Positions 58,101-61,100 of a stretch of DNA of 64,000 nucleotides are shown one piece after another. The stretch comes from Membranipora membranacea (taxonomy: Eukaryota; Bryozoa; Gymnolaemata; Cheilostomatida; Membraniporidae): contig OU612071.1 of assembly GCA_914767715.1 (NCBI GenBank), positions 5,394,001 to 5,458,000 on the forward strand, in the 5' to 3' direction. The notes under the pieces are model-generated. The model was not told the origin of the DNA, did not search any database, and was given only the letters and a program-made list of their open reading frames with translations. Both the position numbers and the translations under genes were made by a program. The stretch's first letter is position 1. Each line of letters begins with the position of its first letter.

Positions 58101-61100
58101 TGTACCAGCTGGACACTCTATGGGCTCATCTGTACCTTCCAGACAATAACTACCTGATGGGCAGATATCTCCGATAGCGTCACCTGAAGAAATAATAGGA
58201 GTTGTCATCACATGAATGGAACAATGTGGAGTGGAATTATGGTAACACTTAACAATAACATGTTCACTGATTAAATGTCTTCACAAAGCTCTGAATATAA
58301 GACTACAAGTTTTAGAGAGCACGAGTGCGATTTGAAACAAAAAAAGGGCAAGAGTAACCTCATTTTTATTTCAGGTTTGATTATGGGTATCAGTTACAAT
58401 TCATTGTCCTTTAAAAAAAAGATGGTAAAATATGGGAATATACAGTACCTAGTTCAGGAGTGGTGGTATTACTCGAAACTCTACAGTAGTATCCAGCAGA
58501 GCAGAGTGTGTAAGGGAATACAAGTCCTTCCTCATCACAGGCATATTTTCCAGGGCATGGTGTACAGTCATACTGTCCTATTTGACCTGAAAAATGACAA
58601 TATAGTTAGGGGTCCTGTTCTCATCTCAAATTTTACCGTGATATCTCTTCAATTTTCTTCAGCAAACCCTAGAAAACAATTTAAGCGATCGATGGATTAG
58701 ATCATTTTGGTTTCCATCTCCAATCTGACAAGCTGTGTTATGCAGATGATGAAAATTTACCAACTGTAGAGCAATGATACTTTGACAGACAAGAAATTAT
58801 AATGTACATTACAGAAAACAATCACGCAAGTTTTGAAGGGAAATGATAGTGCTGTATCCATATTGGATTGATGTGTGTGTTTAGTGGGAAAGGCTAGGAC
58901 TTTGTAGAGGGTCGTGTCTTATTTGCTTTTATACAGCATTGCATTAAACAATATCTCCAAAGCAATAATAGCAAACAATGTGAGAAAATACGGGGGGGGG
59001 GGGAGTGAGGGGGAGGGGAGGAGGCCTCAATTTAAATTAAATTGGATTTTAAATGTTGGTAAAGATGTGAAAGTGTGAGAAGTACAGAGTCACTATGGTC
59101 TTATATACTCACCAGAGAAAACTCAGTGTTGACAATTTAGTCAACAAGCATATATAGTGTTGTGTCGCAAGAGGAAATACAATAAGAACAAGGCAGTGAT
59201 AAAGAGGAAAAATGCTGCATCGCATCAGAAGCAAGTTCATAGCATGACGTCATTGAGTTAGGATTGTCTGATGTACTACTATTCATTTGTGAGGTGTTTC
59301 ACTCATAAAAATTTAGCTAGTTACAATCAAAACCTCAGATTCTCTCATGAGTGAGGTATCAATAGACTATTGCTTCAACCTCAAACCGATGGACCTCAAG
59401 TGACAGTACAAAGGCTATACTTTGCTAGTCGATTACATAATAGCATAAAAAAAATGCAAAAGTTGAAAAGACCTGAATTAAAATAAAGCTTTTATTGAAT
59501 CAACATTATATGTCTGTAGTTGTCCCTACCTGAATTTAAATAAAACTTTAATTAAATCAACATTCAATGTCTGTAGTTGTCCGTACCTGTAATGTTGTTG
59601 AATGTCCCTAGAGGACATGGATACTGTGTCGAGTATTCTGCACCGAGAGGACAGTAATATCCAGATGGGCAGATGTTAGCGTCAGGTAGCTCAACAGGTC
59701 CAAATGTGGCATTGCAGAATCGACCCTACAAAAGAAAATGATTTAAATTATATAATTTTGAAACATAGCATACCTTAAGATGAGAATGGCAGTGACACAT
59801 CTGTGACATCCAAGACAGGGAAATCTCTGAAGAGAACTGATATTAAAATACAGCTTGGGTAAAGCCAAACTTGAGTCAAGGCACTGAAAGTCAAGTCAAG
59901 TTGCGAGCCATGACTTGACATGACATAGTGTTCATGTGACTTGACTTGACCAAGCTAATTCCATGACTTAACTCTAAGTTAGGTTTTCCTAGCTCTGTGA
60001 CAATTTTATGCTGCTATAATGAAGCCAGGCTTGACCGAAAAAGCAATACTGACATCAACAGTGACTACAAATAAAACATAAAAAACATAATAAACTCACC
60101 TCTGGACAGATAGTACAGTTCCACTGTCCCTGCTGATCCTGATAGTATCCGCTGTCACATGGTATCGGAGCTGGTGATCCCTCAGTACAGTAATAAGCCT
60201 CAGGACATATGTATGAGCCGGGGCTGTGTGTGGACTGCCCCGCAGGACAATAATATCCCTGAGAACATGGGCCAGCTACATCTGATAGGCCTTCCTGATC
60301 ACAATAATAGCCTAAATGAAAGTAAAGAGAGGTAGTTTAAAAACACAAACTATATGTATATCAAGTTGTTCGTTTGATACCCTTGCTGGGCATTTATACA
60401 CGCATTAAAGCAGAGCAAGTTTGGAACTTTTCCAGTGTCATTGCGTACAAATCACTGTTCGATCCATAATTCAACTTGGAAATTTGCTGCGCAATACACT
60501 AAATTGGAAAGTCCATTTGACATAAATCTCATAGTCCGCGTCACCTTAATGTACTACGGTTGGATAGCAGAACTGCCATAAGTCTGTACCATACATACCT
60601 GGTACACAGTCTATACAGCTGCTCTCTGCACTGTTTCCTGTTGTGTTTAGATATTTTCCCTGAGAGCAGGCAGTTGGAGCTGTGGAATTTTCAGGGCAGT
60701 AAAAACCAACAGGGCATATATCTCCTGTTGTTCCATCAGTTGGTGTGGAGTTGTGTGCTCCCAATGTGCAGAAATATCCTGAGAAAACCAAAGGAAATCG
60801 CTTCAGAACATGGTTATTTGGTGGGTGATTTACCTCATGTAGTTCGAGCCTTTATAGCTACCATAGACTCTCATACTGATTCAGCACCGACACTTGTATT
60901 GCAAATAATTTTAAGCATTAAGCTAGAGAGTTCAAATTTTACCTTGTTGACATGGCCCAGTTGGCAGAGCCAGTTTAACACGATCACAGAAGTAACCGCC
61001 ATCACATAGTATGGGGGCATCACTACCGCCCGGACAGTATTCTCCAAGATCACAGGCTCCACCCTGATCTAAGGCTGTAGGCATGGGCTGTACCGCTCCA

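Noticed and set aside
58275-58700. Plus-strand open frame of 141 codons
   Set aside because: It overlaps exon 58 of the giant gene in antisense and has no protein-like features of its own.
60560-61009. Plus-strand open frame of 149 codons
   Set aside because: It is antisense to exons 61 and 62, whose Cys pattern and splice borders are clear.
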